Shown: positions 16,974-24,668 of the stretch, piece by piece
How positions within the stretch are numbered: position 1 is the stretch's first letter
Layout of the letters: each line of letters starts with the position of its first letter
Made by a program: the position numbers and the translations under genes
Assembly (NCBI RefSeq): GCF_009697385.1
Contig: NZ_VUNL01000010.1
Location: forward strand, 52,260-116,259
DNA from: Wylensekiella montiformis
Lineage (GTDB): Bacteria > Bacillota > Negativicutes > Selenomonadales > Selenomonadaceae
Direction: 5' to 3'
DNA length: 64,000 bases
Notes under the pieces: model-generated
What the model was told of the DNA's origin: nothing
Database searches by the model: none
The model's input: only the letters and a program-made list of their open reading frames with translations

Positions 16974-17324
16974 GATATTCACCCCCATGTAATATAATCA
17001 TACGAGATATTCTTTATAGTACTACTATTCATCGCAACGGGGGGATATTCCTTTTTGAACTGGGAAAGTGTATTGTATACAAGGATGATGTTTTTCCGAT
17101 TACAGGCTTCGAATATGCTGAGTTCATGCAGAATCGGCATGAACTTCTTGCTATAACGTGTCAGACGTATGAGTGCGAGCTTGCTAGAATACAGAGACAG
17201 CGCAGGGATACGGTATATTTTCTTGTACAGGGGAAGAGGTCTGCGGTGTATTTTCTTTTTGCAGCATACCTGTTATGATAGTGATGCTGTAGGAAGACAT
17301 GATGAGTTTGATTGGAGCAAGAGC
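16974..17324. other. 351-base intergenic region with two inverted repeats
   Basis: No gene is supported here. It holds the palindrome TTGTATACAA (17073-17082) and a 9-bp inverted repeat AGTTCATGC/GCATGAACT (17121-17129 and 17137-17145) with a 7-base loop and no T-run. A TATGAT at 17274-17279 could be the -10 of the downstream DUF5131 gene, but its -35 is poor. Confidence 0.6.
17073..17082. promoter_or_regulatory. Candidate GntR-type operator TTGTATACAA
   Basis: A perfect 10-bp palindrome about 100 bases upstream of the DASS transporter start. GntR-family regulators of organic-acid genes use operators of this GTATAC-centred form (MatR of malonate metabolism is an example I recall). No GntR gene is seen nearby. 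Confidence 0.35.
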
Positions 17325-18197
17325 ATGCACGATATTTGGAATCCCTGGCATGGCTGTGTGCGCGTCAGCCCGGGCTGTGCCAATTGTTATATGTACTTCC
17401 TTGACCGGCAGCGCGGGCAGGACGGCTGCCGGATTTATCGTACCGGAACGTTTGATTACCCGCTGCAGCGTGATCGGAACGGGCGGTATCGCGTGCGGTC
17501 AGGTGAGCTCATCCGCGTTTGCATGACTTCGGACTTTTTTCTGGCGGAAGCAGACTCGTGGCGGGCGGAGGCTTGGAATATCATGTATCAGCGGCCGGAT
17601 GTTATCTTTTTCCTGTTGACGAAACGGCCGGAACGTATCCGTGCGCATTTGCCGGATGATTGGGGCAGGGGATGGGATAATATCTGGCTCAATGTCACTT
17701 GTGAAAATCAGGAGATGGCGGATGTGCGTCTTCCTGTTTTTTTGAACATCCCCGCGAAGCACAGGGGCATCATGTGTGCGCCTTTGATCGGTCCTGTGAG
17801 CCTTAGACTGTATCTGGCGAGCGGTGCGATCGAGCAGGTTATTTGTGGTGGTGAAAATTACGGCGGTGCACGGCCCTGTCATTACGAATGGGTAAAAACG
17901 CTGCACGACGAATGTCTTGCGCATCAGACGGCGTTTTCTTTCATTGAGACGGGAACGCACTTTGTTAAGGATGGCCGTTTATATCATATCAGGAGCAAGC
18001 AGCGTCAGGCGGAGCAGGCATATCGTTCGGGTCTGAGCTTCGGCCATCTGCCGGCGTTTGCGCTGAAGACGCCACTCGGTTTTCCGTTGCAGTCTTCGGA
18101 TTGTTATCAGCCTGTGTATGACGGTCCAAACTGCCCGCACTGCGGCAGCCGGCGCATCTGCAACGGATGCAGTCACTGCGGAAAATGCCATACGTGA
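17325..18197 (+). CDS. DUF5131 (phage Gp37/Gp68-like) protein
   Basis: A 290-residue protein starting MHDIWNPWHGCVRVSPGCANCYM, which is the diagnostic N-terminus of DUF5131 (NPxxGCxxxSPGCxxCY). The three cysteines resemble the cluster-binding loop of radical SAM enzymes, and the following text (FFLLTKRPERI, NIWLNVTCENQ, CGGENYGGARPCHYEW) is typical of the family. The C-terminus adds a cysteine-rich zinc-ribbon-like end (CPHCGSRRICNGCSHCGKC). ATG 17325 follows GGAG; the longer upstream frame is not supported. Members occur in phages and genomic islands, and the enzymatic role is not established. Here it stands alone with no phage genes. Confidence 0.85.
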   Translation: MHDIWNPWHGCVRVSPGCANCYMYFLDRQRGQDGCRIYRTGTFDYPLQRDRNGRYRVRSGELIRVCMTSDFFLAEADSWRAEAWNIMYQRPDVIFFLLTKRPERIRAHLPDDWGRGWDNIWLNVTCENQEMADVRLPVFLNIPAKHRGIMCAPLIGPVSLRLYLASGAIEQVICGGENYGGARPCHYEWVKTLHDECLAHQTAFSFIETGTHFVKDGRLYHIRSKQRQAEQAYRSGLSFGHLPAFALKTPLGFPLQSSDCYQPVYDGPNCPHCGSRRICNGCSHCGKCHT

Positions 18198-18204
18198 AGA
18201 TGGT

Positions 18205-18233
18205 TTGCAAGATGAGACAGATAGCTCTATAAT
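18205..18233 (+). promoter_or_regulatory. Promoter of the C_GCAxxG_C_C / ACT gene pair
   Basis: -35 TTGCAA (18205-18210), 17-base spacer, -10 TATAAT (18228-18233), 42 bases before the ATG at 18275. Confidence 0.65.
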
Positions 18234-18274
18234 TTAAGAGAATTATATGTTGCAAAGGAACAGGTGATCATATC

Positions 18275-18658
18275 ATGGAAATGAACGACAGGGCTGAAAA
18301 GGCTGTGGGGTATAAACACGGGGACTGCAACTGCGCGCAGGCGGTACTGCTGGCTTTTGCGGATGAACTCGGAAGGCCGGAAGAGGAGCTTCGGGCGCTC
18401 GGCTCGGGCTTTGGCATGGGCATGGGCTGTACGGAGGCGACGTGTGGTGCGCTCTGCGGTGCGGGCATGGTCATGGGACTCATGAGCAAGAGCGGCAGGC
18501 CGACGGCGGCCATCATGCGCGATATCCTGCACGAGTTTGAGGAAAAAGCCGGTGCCACCATCTGCAAGGACCTCAAGGGCATCGAGACGGGCAGGATGCT
18601 CTGCTCCTGTGACGATTGCGTGCGCCACGCCGTCCGTGCCGTAGAGCAGCGCCTTTGA
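18275..18658 (+). CDS. C_GCAxxG_C_C family protein (possible redox-active membrane or soluble protein)
   Basis: A 127-residue protein with the family's cysteine pattern: CNCAQAVL near residue 23, then MGCTEATCGALCGAGMVMG, and a late CSCDDCV. Members are annotated as putative redox-active proteins; the pattern suggests metal or Fe-S binding, but the function is not known. ATG 18275 has AAGGA upstream. The next gene, an ACT-domain protein, starts 12 bases later and is probably cotranscribed. Confidence 0.85.
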   Translation: MEMNDRAEKAVGYKHGDCNCAQAVLLAFADELGRPEEELRALGSGFGMGMGCTEATCGALCGAGMVMGLMSKSGRPTAAIMRDILHEFEEKAGATICKDLKGIETGRMLCSCDDCVRHAVRAVEQRL

Positions 18659-18669
18659 GGAGTGTACAT

Positions 18670-19035
18670 ATGGAACTGAAAAAGATTGATTTCCCGCTGA
18701 CGGTATGCAAGCTGGATGCGATGGAGAAGGTAGATATGAAGGCAGACTTCTTCTTCCTGGCAAAGACGGATGAAGAGCTCTCACTGGTCTGCAAGACTGA
18801 GGATACGCCGGCTCAGACGACGGCGCGTGAAGATGGCTGGCGTGCCTTCCGCATCGAGGGAACGCTTGATTTCTCGCTTATCGGCATTTTGTCTAAACTT
18901 TCTACAACCCTTGCTGAGCACAAGATAGGACTCTTTGCCGTATCTACCTACAACACGGACTACATCCTGGTCAAGGAAGAGAACTTCGCGCGGGCGATGG
19001 CTGTCCTGCAGGAAAGCGGCTATGTGATCAAATGA
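18670..19035 (+). CDS. ACT-domain protein
   Basis: A 121-residue protein of two small ACT-like units: an N-terminal half (LTVCKLDAMEKVDMKADFFFLAKTDEELSLVC) and a C-terminal half (LDFSLIGILSKLSTTLAEHKIGLFAVSTYNTDYILVKEEN), the latter typical of the ACT_7 amino-acid-binding fold. Stand-alone ACT proteins usually sense amino acids; no partner enzyme is adjacent. ATG 18670 follows GAGGAGTG. A bidirectional terminator follows. Confidence 0.85.
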   Translation: MELKKIDFPLTVCKLDAMEKVDMKADFFFLAKTDEELSLVCKTEDTPAQTTAREDGWRAFRIEGTLDFSLIGILSKLSTTLAEHKIGLFAVSTYNTDYILVKEENFARAMAVLQESGYVIK

Positions 19036-19068
19036 ACGAGGTTTGATTCGTGATGGATCCGTTCCGAT

Positions 19069-19125
19069 AAAAATGACTCTCGTACAGATATCCCTTGAGG
19101 ATATGGACGAGAGTCATTTTTATTT
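19069..19125. terminator. Bidirectional terminator
   Basis: AAAAATGACTCTCGT pairs with ACGAGAGTCATTTTT, with an inner ATATCC/GGATAT stem. It serves the ACT gene (+) and the convergent AraC pseudogene (-); the latter's stop codon lies inside it. Confidence 0.85.
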
Positions 19126-19994
19126 TTTGCGGTTGGCCGACCGAAAGTGCTGCGGTGCCATTCCCGTCGTCCGGTGGAAGATCTTGGTGAAGTAGCTGAT
19201 GTCGTGGAAGCCTGTCGCTATGGCAATCTCGCTGGAGGTCATATCGGTGGACACGAGAAGAGACGATGCCCGTTGGATACGGTAGTTCTTCTGGTAGTTC
19301 ATCGGCGAGGTCCCGACGGTCTTCTTGAAGCTCCGCAGCAAGACGCTTTCGCTGCAGGCGGAAAGATTCATCAAGGTCTGGTTCGAGATGGTCTCTGCGT
19401 AATGCTGCTCGATGTACTGCAGGAGCAGCTTCATCCGCTCGAGCAGCTGGGCGTCGCGCGGCGCCGGGGAAGGGGCGGAGGGAAGGTTCTGGCACAGGAT
19501 GTGCAGTGCCTTGGAGAGCGCATAGCGCGCTTCAATCGCGTAGGCTTCGCTCTCCTGCGTGATGGCGTCCCAGGCATGCATCATCAGCTGGGCAATCGCC
19601 GTGTGCCAGGTTTTGCTGCCGTCCATGAGCAGAAAAGACAGGTCATGCCTGCCGTAGAAGGGGAGGATCAGCTCCTGCCAGTAGCACGATTGCGGTGAGT
19701 CTGCAATCAGGTCGGGGTGAACGACGAGAGAGCGCAGGACGCTCGGACTTTGTGGCGCGCGTTCTACCGCATGCAGCACGCCCGCGTTGATCAGGATGGA
19801 AGCGCCGGGCGGCAGTGAGAGGTCCTCTGTGCCGACACGAAGCTGGATGGTCCCCTTGACGGCAAGGATGTATTCGAATTCGTCGTGCCAGTGAATGGGG
19901 ACATCGGTGCCCCCATGTCATCTTCGTAGCAGGCGACAGGGAAGAGCAGACTGCCGTGTTGCGTCTCTTCCTTTTTGTTTTGATCGGTATGCAC
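19120..19994 (-). pseudogene. AraC-family regulator broken by a one-base frameshift
   Basis: The N-terminal part, in one frame from GTG 19994, reads HTDQNKKEETQHG and then SLLFPVACYEDDMG, as in cupin-type AraC regulators. It then jumps frame: the other frame continues GTDVPIHWHDEFEYILAVKG, the sugar-binding cupin with its HxH motif. It runs on through two C-terminal helix-turn-helix units (NQTLMNLSACSESVLLRSFKK and SSEIAIATGFHDISYFTKIF) to RSANRKK. The break falls at a run of five C (19910-19914 on +; G on the coding strand). A sixth base would restore one open frame of about 291 residues. Only the part from 19779 down is open from an ATG. It could be decay, phase variation, or a base-call error. 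Confidence 0.8.
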
Positions 19995-19995
19995 A

Positions 19996-20316
19996 TTGCA
20001 GAGCGAGATGGTCATACTCAGCAAGGGCATCTCGGCGGAACAGGCGGCGAGCTTCGGCGCGATGTTCTTTATCGGCATCACGGTGGGGCGCGCCATCAAC
20101 GGCTTCCTCGCGATGCGCATGCACGACGAGAGTATGATCCGGATGGGGCAGGTGCTGATCCTGCTCGGCATCGTGACCGTGATGCTCCCTGCGAGCGACA
20201 CGGTCGTGCTGGCCGGCCTGATTCTGATCGGCCTCGGCTGTGCGCCGATCTACCTGCTCGTGCTCTTAGCGCTCATGGTATTCATGCACGAGCGCCTCAT
20301 CCAGAAGCCCCGCTGA
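19996..20316 (+). pseudogene. MFS transporter remnant with large deletions
   Basis: The 106-residue frame begins in the middle of a major facilitator protein (LSKGISAEQAASFGAMFFIG, then TVGRAINGFLAMRM, with the charged loop). It continues through two segments to LGCAPIY and then switches to LLVLLALMVFMHERLIQ, which looks like the last segment and cytoplasmic tail. Members of this family normally have about 390 residues and continue after APIYP with four further segments, so both the N-terminal half and an internal block are missing. It abuts the 5' end of the AraC pseudogene head to head, the usual regulator-transporter arrangement, so both probably decayed together. No ribosome site is evident. 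Confidence 0.7.
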
Positions 20317-20350
20317 GACAAGCGGCTGACAAGTGAAAGGAGACATACCA

Positions 20351-21220
20351 TTGTACGCAGATTACCATTTACACAGCGAATTCTCCGATGATTCCCGAGA
20401 GAGAATGGAGAGTCAGGTTCGGAAGGCCATCGAACTGGGGCTGAATGAAATGTGCTTTACCGACCATGTGGACTACGGCATCAAGCGCGACTGGGATGAC
20501 CCGCGCGGTATCGAGTGGCGGCAAGGCGACGGCATCTCTTCAGGGACTGCGGAGCGTGAACCACTCGCCAATGTCGATTATCCGCGCTATTTTGCCAAGT
20601 TGGCATTTATGCGGGCTGCCTATGGCAACAAGATCGTCATCCGCTCGGGGCTGGAGTTCGGCATCCAGTCCATCACGGTGGCCGATTATGAGCGCCTGTT
20701 TGCCAAGTATCAGGACGAGCTCGACTTCGTGCTGTTCTCCATGCATCAGGTCGACAATCAGGAATTCTGGTCGCAGGACTTTCAGCGCGGCCGCAGCCAG
20801 CAGGAGTACAATGAGGCGTATTACGAAGAAATCCTGAAGACGATGAAGGTCTTTAAACACTATTCCGTCCTGGCACACCTCGACCTTTTGGTGCGCTACG
20901 ACAAAGCGGGCGTCTACCCGTTTGCCAAGGTGAAGGACCTCGTGGCCGAGATCCTCAGGCAGGCCATCAAAGATGGCAAGGGCATTGAGGTCAACACCTC
21001 GTCCTGGCACTATGGTCTCGCGGACACACAGCCGAGCCGTGATATCCTGCGCCTCTACAAAGACCTTGGCGGGCGCATCATCACGGTCGGCTCGGATGCG
21101 CATCAGACCTCCTATCTGGCGGACCACATCAAGGACGCCTATACGATTCTTCGCGATGAGATCGGCTTCAAAGAGATTGCGACGTTTGAGTATATGCAGC
21201 CAGTTTTTCACAAGCTTTGA
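20351..21220 (+). CDS. PHP-family histidinol-phosphatase (HisK-like)
   Basis: A 289-residue PHP metalloenzyme. The four PHP motifs are visible: YADYHLHSEFSDD at the start, CFTDHVDYG, the SMHQVDNQEFW region, and AHLDLLVRYD with GSDAHQTSYL. Bacterial HisK-type members hydrolyse histidinol phosphate in histidine synthesis. No other his genes are near, so a different phosphoester substrate is possible. TTG 20351 is chosen because AAGGAG lies 8 bases upstream and Tyr2-Ala-Asp-Tyr-His matches the family start. Confidence 0.85.
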   Translation: MYADYHLHSEFSDDSRERMESQVRKAIELGLNEMCFTDHVDYGIKRDWDDPRGIEWRQGDGISSGTAEREPLANVDYPRYFAKLAFMRAAYGNKIVIRSGLEFGIQSITVADYERLFAKYQDELDFVLFSMHQVDNQEFWSQDFQRGRSQQEYNEAYYEEILKTMKVFKHYSVLAHLDLLVRYDKAGVYPFAKVKDLVAEILRQAIKDGKGIEVNTSSWHYGLADTQPSRDILRLYKDLGGRIITVGSDAHQTSYLADHIKDAYTILRDEIGFKEIATFEYMQPVFHKL

Positions 21221-21232
21221 TGATTTCATGGA

Positions 21233-21262
21233 TTGACAGCAGGCAGTTGTATCTGCTATACT
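21233..21262 (+). promoter_or_regulatory. Promoter of the riboswitch-terC transcript
   Basis: -35 TTGACA (21233-21238), 18-base spacer, -10 TATACT (21257-21262), placing the start near 21269, just before the aptamer. Confidence 0.8.
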
Positions 21263-21269
21263 GATATTG

Positions 21270-21425
21270 CAAACAAATAGCGAAGGGGAGTAATCTCTCG
21301 GCTGGCCTGTCAACAAGCATGCCGCGTGAGCGGCTGGCAGCAGCGTTACGCGTTTCATGATGTAACAGGTGAGACTTTCGCATGATACCCGGTTTCGGAT
21401 ACCATGCGGAAGTCTCTTTTTGTTT
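21270..21425 (+). ncRNA. yybP-ykoY manganese riboswitch with intrinsic terminator
   Basis: The leader of terC carries the conserved elements GCGAAGGGGAGUAAU (from 21280), GUCAACA (21309-21315) and GGUGAGAC (21368-21375). GCGAAG (21280-21285) pairs with the bases CUUUCGC (21375-21381) to close the aptamer. Those same bases also form the left arm of a terminator: GAGACTTTCGCATG (21371-21384) with CATGCGGAAGTCTC (21403-21416), followed by TTTTTG. The two pairings exclude each other, so ligand binding should release termination. Known members sense Mn2+ and switch on Mn exporters. Confidence 0.9.
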
Positions 21426-21460
21426 ATGATGTATGTTTTAGGAAGAAAGGAATCTACACC

Positions 21461-22144
21461 ATGGAAATCTTATCGATGCAATTCCTCATGGCTCTCGGGA
21501 CCATCGTCCTGATGGACCTGCTGCTCGGCGGCGACAATGCCGTCGTCATCGCGATGGCGGCGAACAAGCTGCCGGAGAATCTGCGCAAGAAGGCAATCCT
21601 CATCGGCACGGCCGGTGCTGTCATCATCCGCCTCGTCATGACGCTCGTGGCCGTATGGCTCTTGACTATCCCCTACCTGCAGGCCATCGGCGGACTGATT
21701 CTTCTGCCGATTGCTGTGAAGCTGCTCGTGCCGGAGAAGAAGGACGAGCACGTTAAGGCGTCAGACAGCCTCATGGGCGCCGTCAAGACCATCATCATCG
21801 CCGATGCCGCGATGGGCGTTGACAATGTGCTGGCCATCGCCGGTGCATCGCACGGCAGCTTCGTGCTCGTCGTCCTCGGTTTCCTCATCAGCATCCCGAT
21901 TATCGTGGGCGGCAGCACGCTGATTGGCAAGATCATGGACCGCTTCCCCGTTGTGCTCTACGCGGGCGCCGGCCTTCTCGGGTGGACGGCAGGCTCCATG
22001 ATTGCCCATGACAAGATCTTTGGCACGATGATCACGAGCGCCATCGGCGACTGGGCAGGCATCGCCATCCAGACCGTCCTCGCCGCAGGCGTCATCCTCA
22101 TAGGCTTTGCCATGAGCCGCCGCGCCAAGAGCCAGACGGCTTGA
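21461..22144 (+). CDS. TerC/YkoY-family membrane protein, probable Mn2+ exporter
   Basis: A 227-residue protein with about seven membrane segments. The family motif GTIVLMDLLLGGDNAVVIAMAAN in the first segments (acidic Asp pair for metal) recurs as IIIADAAMGVDNVLAIAGAS in the middle, giving the internal two-fold repeat of TerC proteins. The upstream yybP-ykoY riboswitch supports a role in Mn2+ efflux or in loading of exported enzymes, as known for YkoY and YceF. ATG 21461 follows AGAAAGGAA. A terminator follows immediately. Confidence 0.9.
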   Translation: MEILSMQFLMALGTIVLMDLLLGGDNAVVIAMAANKLPENLRKKAILIGTAGAVIIRLVMTLVAVWLLTIPYLQAIGGLILLPIAVKLLVPEKKDEHVKASDSLMGAVKTIIIADAAMGVDNVLAIAGASHGSFVLVVLGFLISIPIIVGGSTLIGKIMDRFPVVLYAGAGLLGWTAGSMIAHDKIFGTMITSAIGDWAGIAIQTVLAAGVILIGFAMSRRAKSQTA

Positions 22145-22152
22145 GCCTAGAG

Positions 22153-22193
22153 AAAAACCTGCCCTCACCTTGATGGTGAAGGCAGGTTTTTTT
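22153..22193. terminator. Bidirectional terminator after terC
   Basis: AAAAACCTGCC (22153-22163) pairs with GGCAGGTTTTTTT (22181-22193), with an inner TCACC/GGTGA stem. It also serves the convergent DUF389 gene, whose stop codon is at its edge. Confidence 0.88.
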
Positions 22194-23571
22194 ATGGCCA
22201 GGCGATACCGTCGCCATAGAAGTCACTGGGATGATCTGCAGTCTGGACGGTCATGAGGACAGGCATATCGACCTGTGCGGCAATCCACTTCTGCAAGCGG
22301 TCGGCTTCTTCTGGGCGGAGCGGCTCTTTGACGATGACTTCGACCATGAAGCGCTTGTGGTCCACTTTGTTCTCCGTTTTTGACTGATCCTTCTGGGGCG
22401 TTACGGATGTCAATGTGCCGCCCTGGATGGACAGGACCTCAGGGAAGAGAAGGGGGGCCTGCTGGGTGAGGAGCTCGATGGTCTGCTGGTCTGCGCTCGC
22501 GCGCTTGTAGGCCGGGTAATACTGCGCGGAGAGATTTTTGTAGGAGACTTTCTTTTCAGAAGAGTTTTGCTTTTCGAGCCGCGCATTGATGAGGTTTTGG
22601 ACTTGCTCGCGGTCGAGTTCGCGCTGCCCCTGAATGACGACGAGCTCGAGGTCTTGGAGCCTGTTGCGCGCGTGCAGTTCGTCCTGAAGGGCATCAATCT
22701 CTTTCTCGGTCAGCAGCGTACCTACGAGATCGACGGTGAGGACGTGGTCCTTTACGGTGTAGGAGACGACGCTCGTCGTCTGGAAGTCCATGTCCTCGCT
22801 GATGAAGCTCTTGACCTGCATGTCGCGCAGATTCTCCTCGACCATCTGATAGGCGAGATAGATGCTCGGCGCCGTGATCAAGATGCCGAGAGCCGCCAGA
22901 ATGATTCGCTGCCGCTGGAATTGTGAGGCTGCGACATCACCATGCGATGGGACACCGAGGACTTTGAAGACGAGGAAGGCTGCGAGTGCGATGAAGAAGG
23001 CATTGATGAAAAAGAGGTACATCGCGCCGAGGAAGAAGGGGTAATGGCCAGATGCCAGCCCGTATCCGGCTGTGCAGAGCGGAGGCATCAGAGCGGTAGC
23101 GATGGCTACGCCGGGGATGACATTGCTCTTTTCCTGACGCGTATTGCCGACGGCCCCTGCAATGCCGCCGCACAGGGCGACGATGACATCCCAGATGGTA
23201 GGCGAGGTGCGTGCCAGAAGTTCGTCCGTCGAGTAGGCCAGCGGCGAGATGGCGAAGTAGAGGGAGGCCGTCAGGATGGCGAATCCCACCTGGAAGGCGA
23301 GCTTGATCATGGACTGACGGATGAAGTGTACATCGTATGTGGCCATGCCGTACCCGATGGCCACGATCCCGCCCATGAGCGGGGAGATCAGCATGGCGCC
23401 GATGATGACGGCGACGCTGTTCATGTTCAGGCCGACACAGGCAATCATGATGGCCATGACGAGGACGATGAGATTCGTCCCCGATACCGTCGCATCCGCA
23501 AGGATGCGCTGGTTGATTTCTTGGATGGAGGCGGCGCCTCCCTTTAGATTGAATAGATCACGCCACATCAT
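22192..23571 (-). CDS. DUF389 membrane protein
   Basis: A 459-residue protein. The N-terminal half holds six or so membrane segments with the DUF389 signature MNSVAVIIGAMLISPLMGGIVAIGYG and GVAIATALMPPLCTAGYGLASG. The C-terminal half (from about residue 235) is soluble and repetitive in character, with SYTVKDHVLTVDLVGTLLTEKE and a region of BON-like beta-alpha units. The function of the family is not established; small-molecule or ion transport is suspected. Two ATG codons open the gene (23571 and 23568), with AAGGTGATG upstream. Base composition is high-GC like its neighbours. Confidence 0.85.
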   Translation of the reverse strand: MMWRDLFNLKGGAASIQEINQRILADATVSGTNLIVLVMAIMIACVGLNMNSVAVIIGAMLISPLMGGIVAIGYGMATYDVHFIRQSMIKLAFQVGFAILTASLYFAISPLAYSTDELLARTSPTIWDVIVALCGGIAGAVGNTRQEKSNVIPGVAIATALMPPLCTAGYGLASGHYPFFLGAMYLFFINAFFIALAAFLVFKVLGVPSHGDVAASQFQRQRIILAALGILITAPSIYLAYQMVEENLRDMQVKSFISEDMDFQTTSVVSYTVKDHVLTVDLVGTLLTEKEIDALQDELHARNRLQDLELVVIQGQRELDREQVQNLINARLEKQNSSEKKVSYKNLSAQYYPAYKRASADQQTIELLTQQAPLLFPEVLSIQGGTLTSVTPQKDQSKTENKVDHKRFMVEVIVKEPLRPEEADRLQKWIAAQVDMPVLMTVQTADHPSDFYGDGIAWP

Positions 23572-23599
23572 TTTCTCACATCACCTTTCACAGGAGAGA

Positions 23600-24291
23600 T
23601 TACGTCTCATCGTTCTTCTTGTCGAATAGGTACAGATTATGCTTGCTGTTGGCAATCATGCGGATATAGCGCTCGTACTGGCGCAGGACATCGGTCAGCA
23701 GTTCCTCGCGGCGCATGCACTTGAGGCTGTAGCCGCGCCTGCCAGTGCTTGCCGTCCCAGTAGGCCGTACTCTTGGAGAGATTCCGGCTGAAATACGAGT
23801 CATCTACCCAGAGGCCGCGCAGCAGGCAGAAGGCCATGACGACCATGATGAGGGAGAACGGCAGTGCCATGATGACCGTCATCCAGAGCAGATTGAAGAC
23901 GGTCGGGATCAGCAGGACACAGACGACGAATTCACGGATCGTGCGCCCGCGGGAAATCTTGGCGATGAACAGGCCGACGAACGGTGCCCAGGAAATCCAC
24001 CAGACCCAGTACATGATGGTCCAGCTCGTGAACCACTCTTCCTTGGTGCTCTTATAGGCAAAAGTGCGGAAGGACAGCTCTACGATGTGCGTTAAGTAGT
24101 AGCCGATGTTCTCGGTAAAAGAAGGCCACGCTGAGAATGTAGATCCAGCTGAAGGAGTTGAACAGTTCCTGCTTGAGGAAGGTCAGGACGGCATTCGCGC
24201 CCTCAGGCACCATGATGCATCCCAGTGCAACCGATGCAATGATGATAAGACTCGGTATAACGATATTTTTCTGTAAATTCGTCCGATACAA
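23600..24291 (-). pseudogene. BCCT (betaine/carnitine/choline) transporter remnant
   Basis: Pieces of one transporter survive in order. First comes the N-terminus from TTG 24291 (RTNLQKNIVIPSLIIIASVALG with GANAVLTF, to SWIYILSVAFF). A frame jump near 24115 follows. Then comes the C-terminal part TENIGYYLTHIVELSFRTFAY, WTIMYWVWWISWAPFVGLF, AKISRGRTIREFVV and LLIPTVFNLLWMTV, which is unmistakable BCCT sequence. After WMTV a further block is missing, and at GKHW (about 23745) the frame shifts again to YSLKCMRREELL. A normal BCCT protein has about 500-550 residues; here only about 230 codons remain, with two deletions and two frame changes. A minus-strand promoter is still present upstream. Confidence 0.85.
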
Positions 24292-24668
24292 TAAAAAGCC
24301 CCCTTATAAAGAAATAGACGAAGCCTGTTGGTGAACAGACTCCGCCTTGTAATCCAATATGTTTTCTCTAGTATATCAGATTTACGGATCGAATGCAAAT
24401 TGTAGTATTTATTTGGCATAGTGTAAATTTACAAGGCGTGGTGGATCGTATTCGCTGCTGTGATGGCCGCTTATCCAATCCGGGCATAGAGATCGTCGGC
24501 GAATAAAGGTGGTATAGTTTGATGCAAAGGATAAAAGCTGGGAGGATGACATAAAAAATTCTCCTCATGTAAAACGATGTAGTTCGTTCGATGTCTTGGT
24601 TTTGCTTTCATTCTATGATAGACTTCGAGATGAGGAAAATGGCAGGTAAGCGTGTTGGGAGGAGTAGT
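24292..24668. other. 377-base intergenic region
   Basis: No coding region is supported. It contains the minus-strand BCCT promoter (24370-24398) and AT-rich sequence. A TATGAT at 24614-24619 could be the -10 for tag, without a good -35. No repeat or RNA structure is evident. Confidence 0.6.
24370..24398 (-). promoter_or_regulatory. Promoter of the BCCT remnant
   Basis: On the minus strand: -35 TTGCAT (24393-24398), 17-base spacer, -10 TATACT (24370-24375). Transcription would start near 24363, about 70 bases before the TTG start. Confidence 0.55.
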
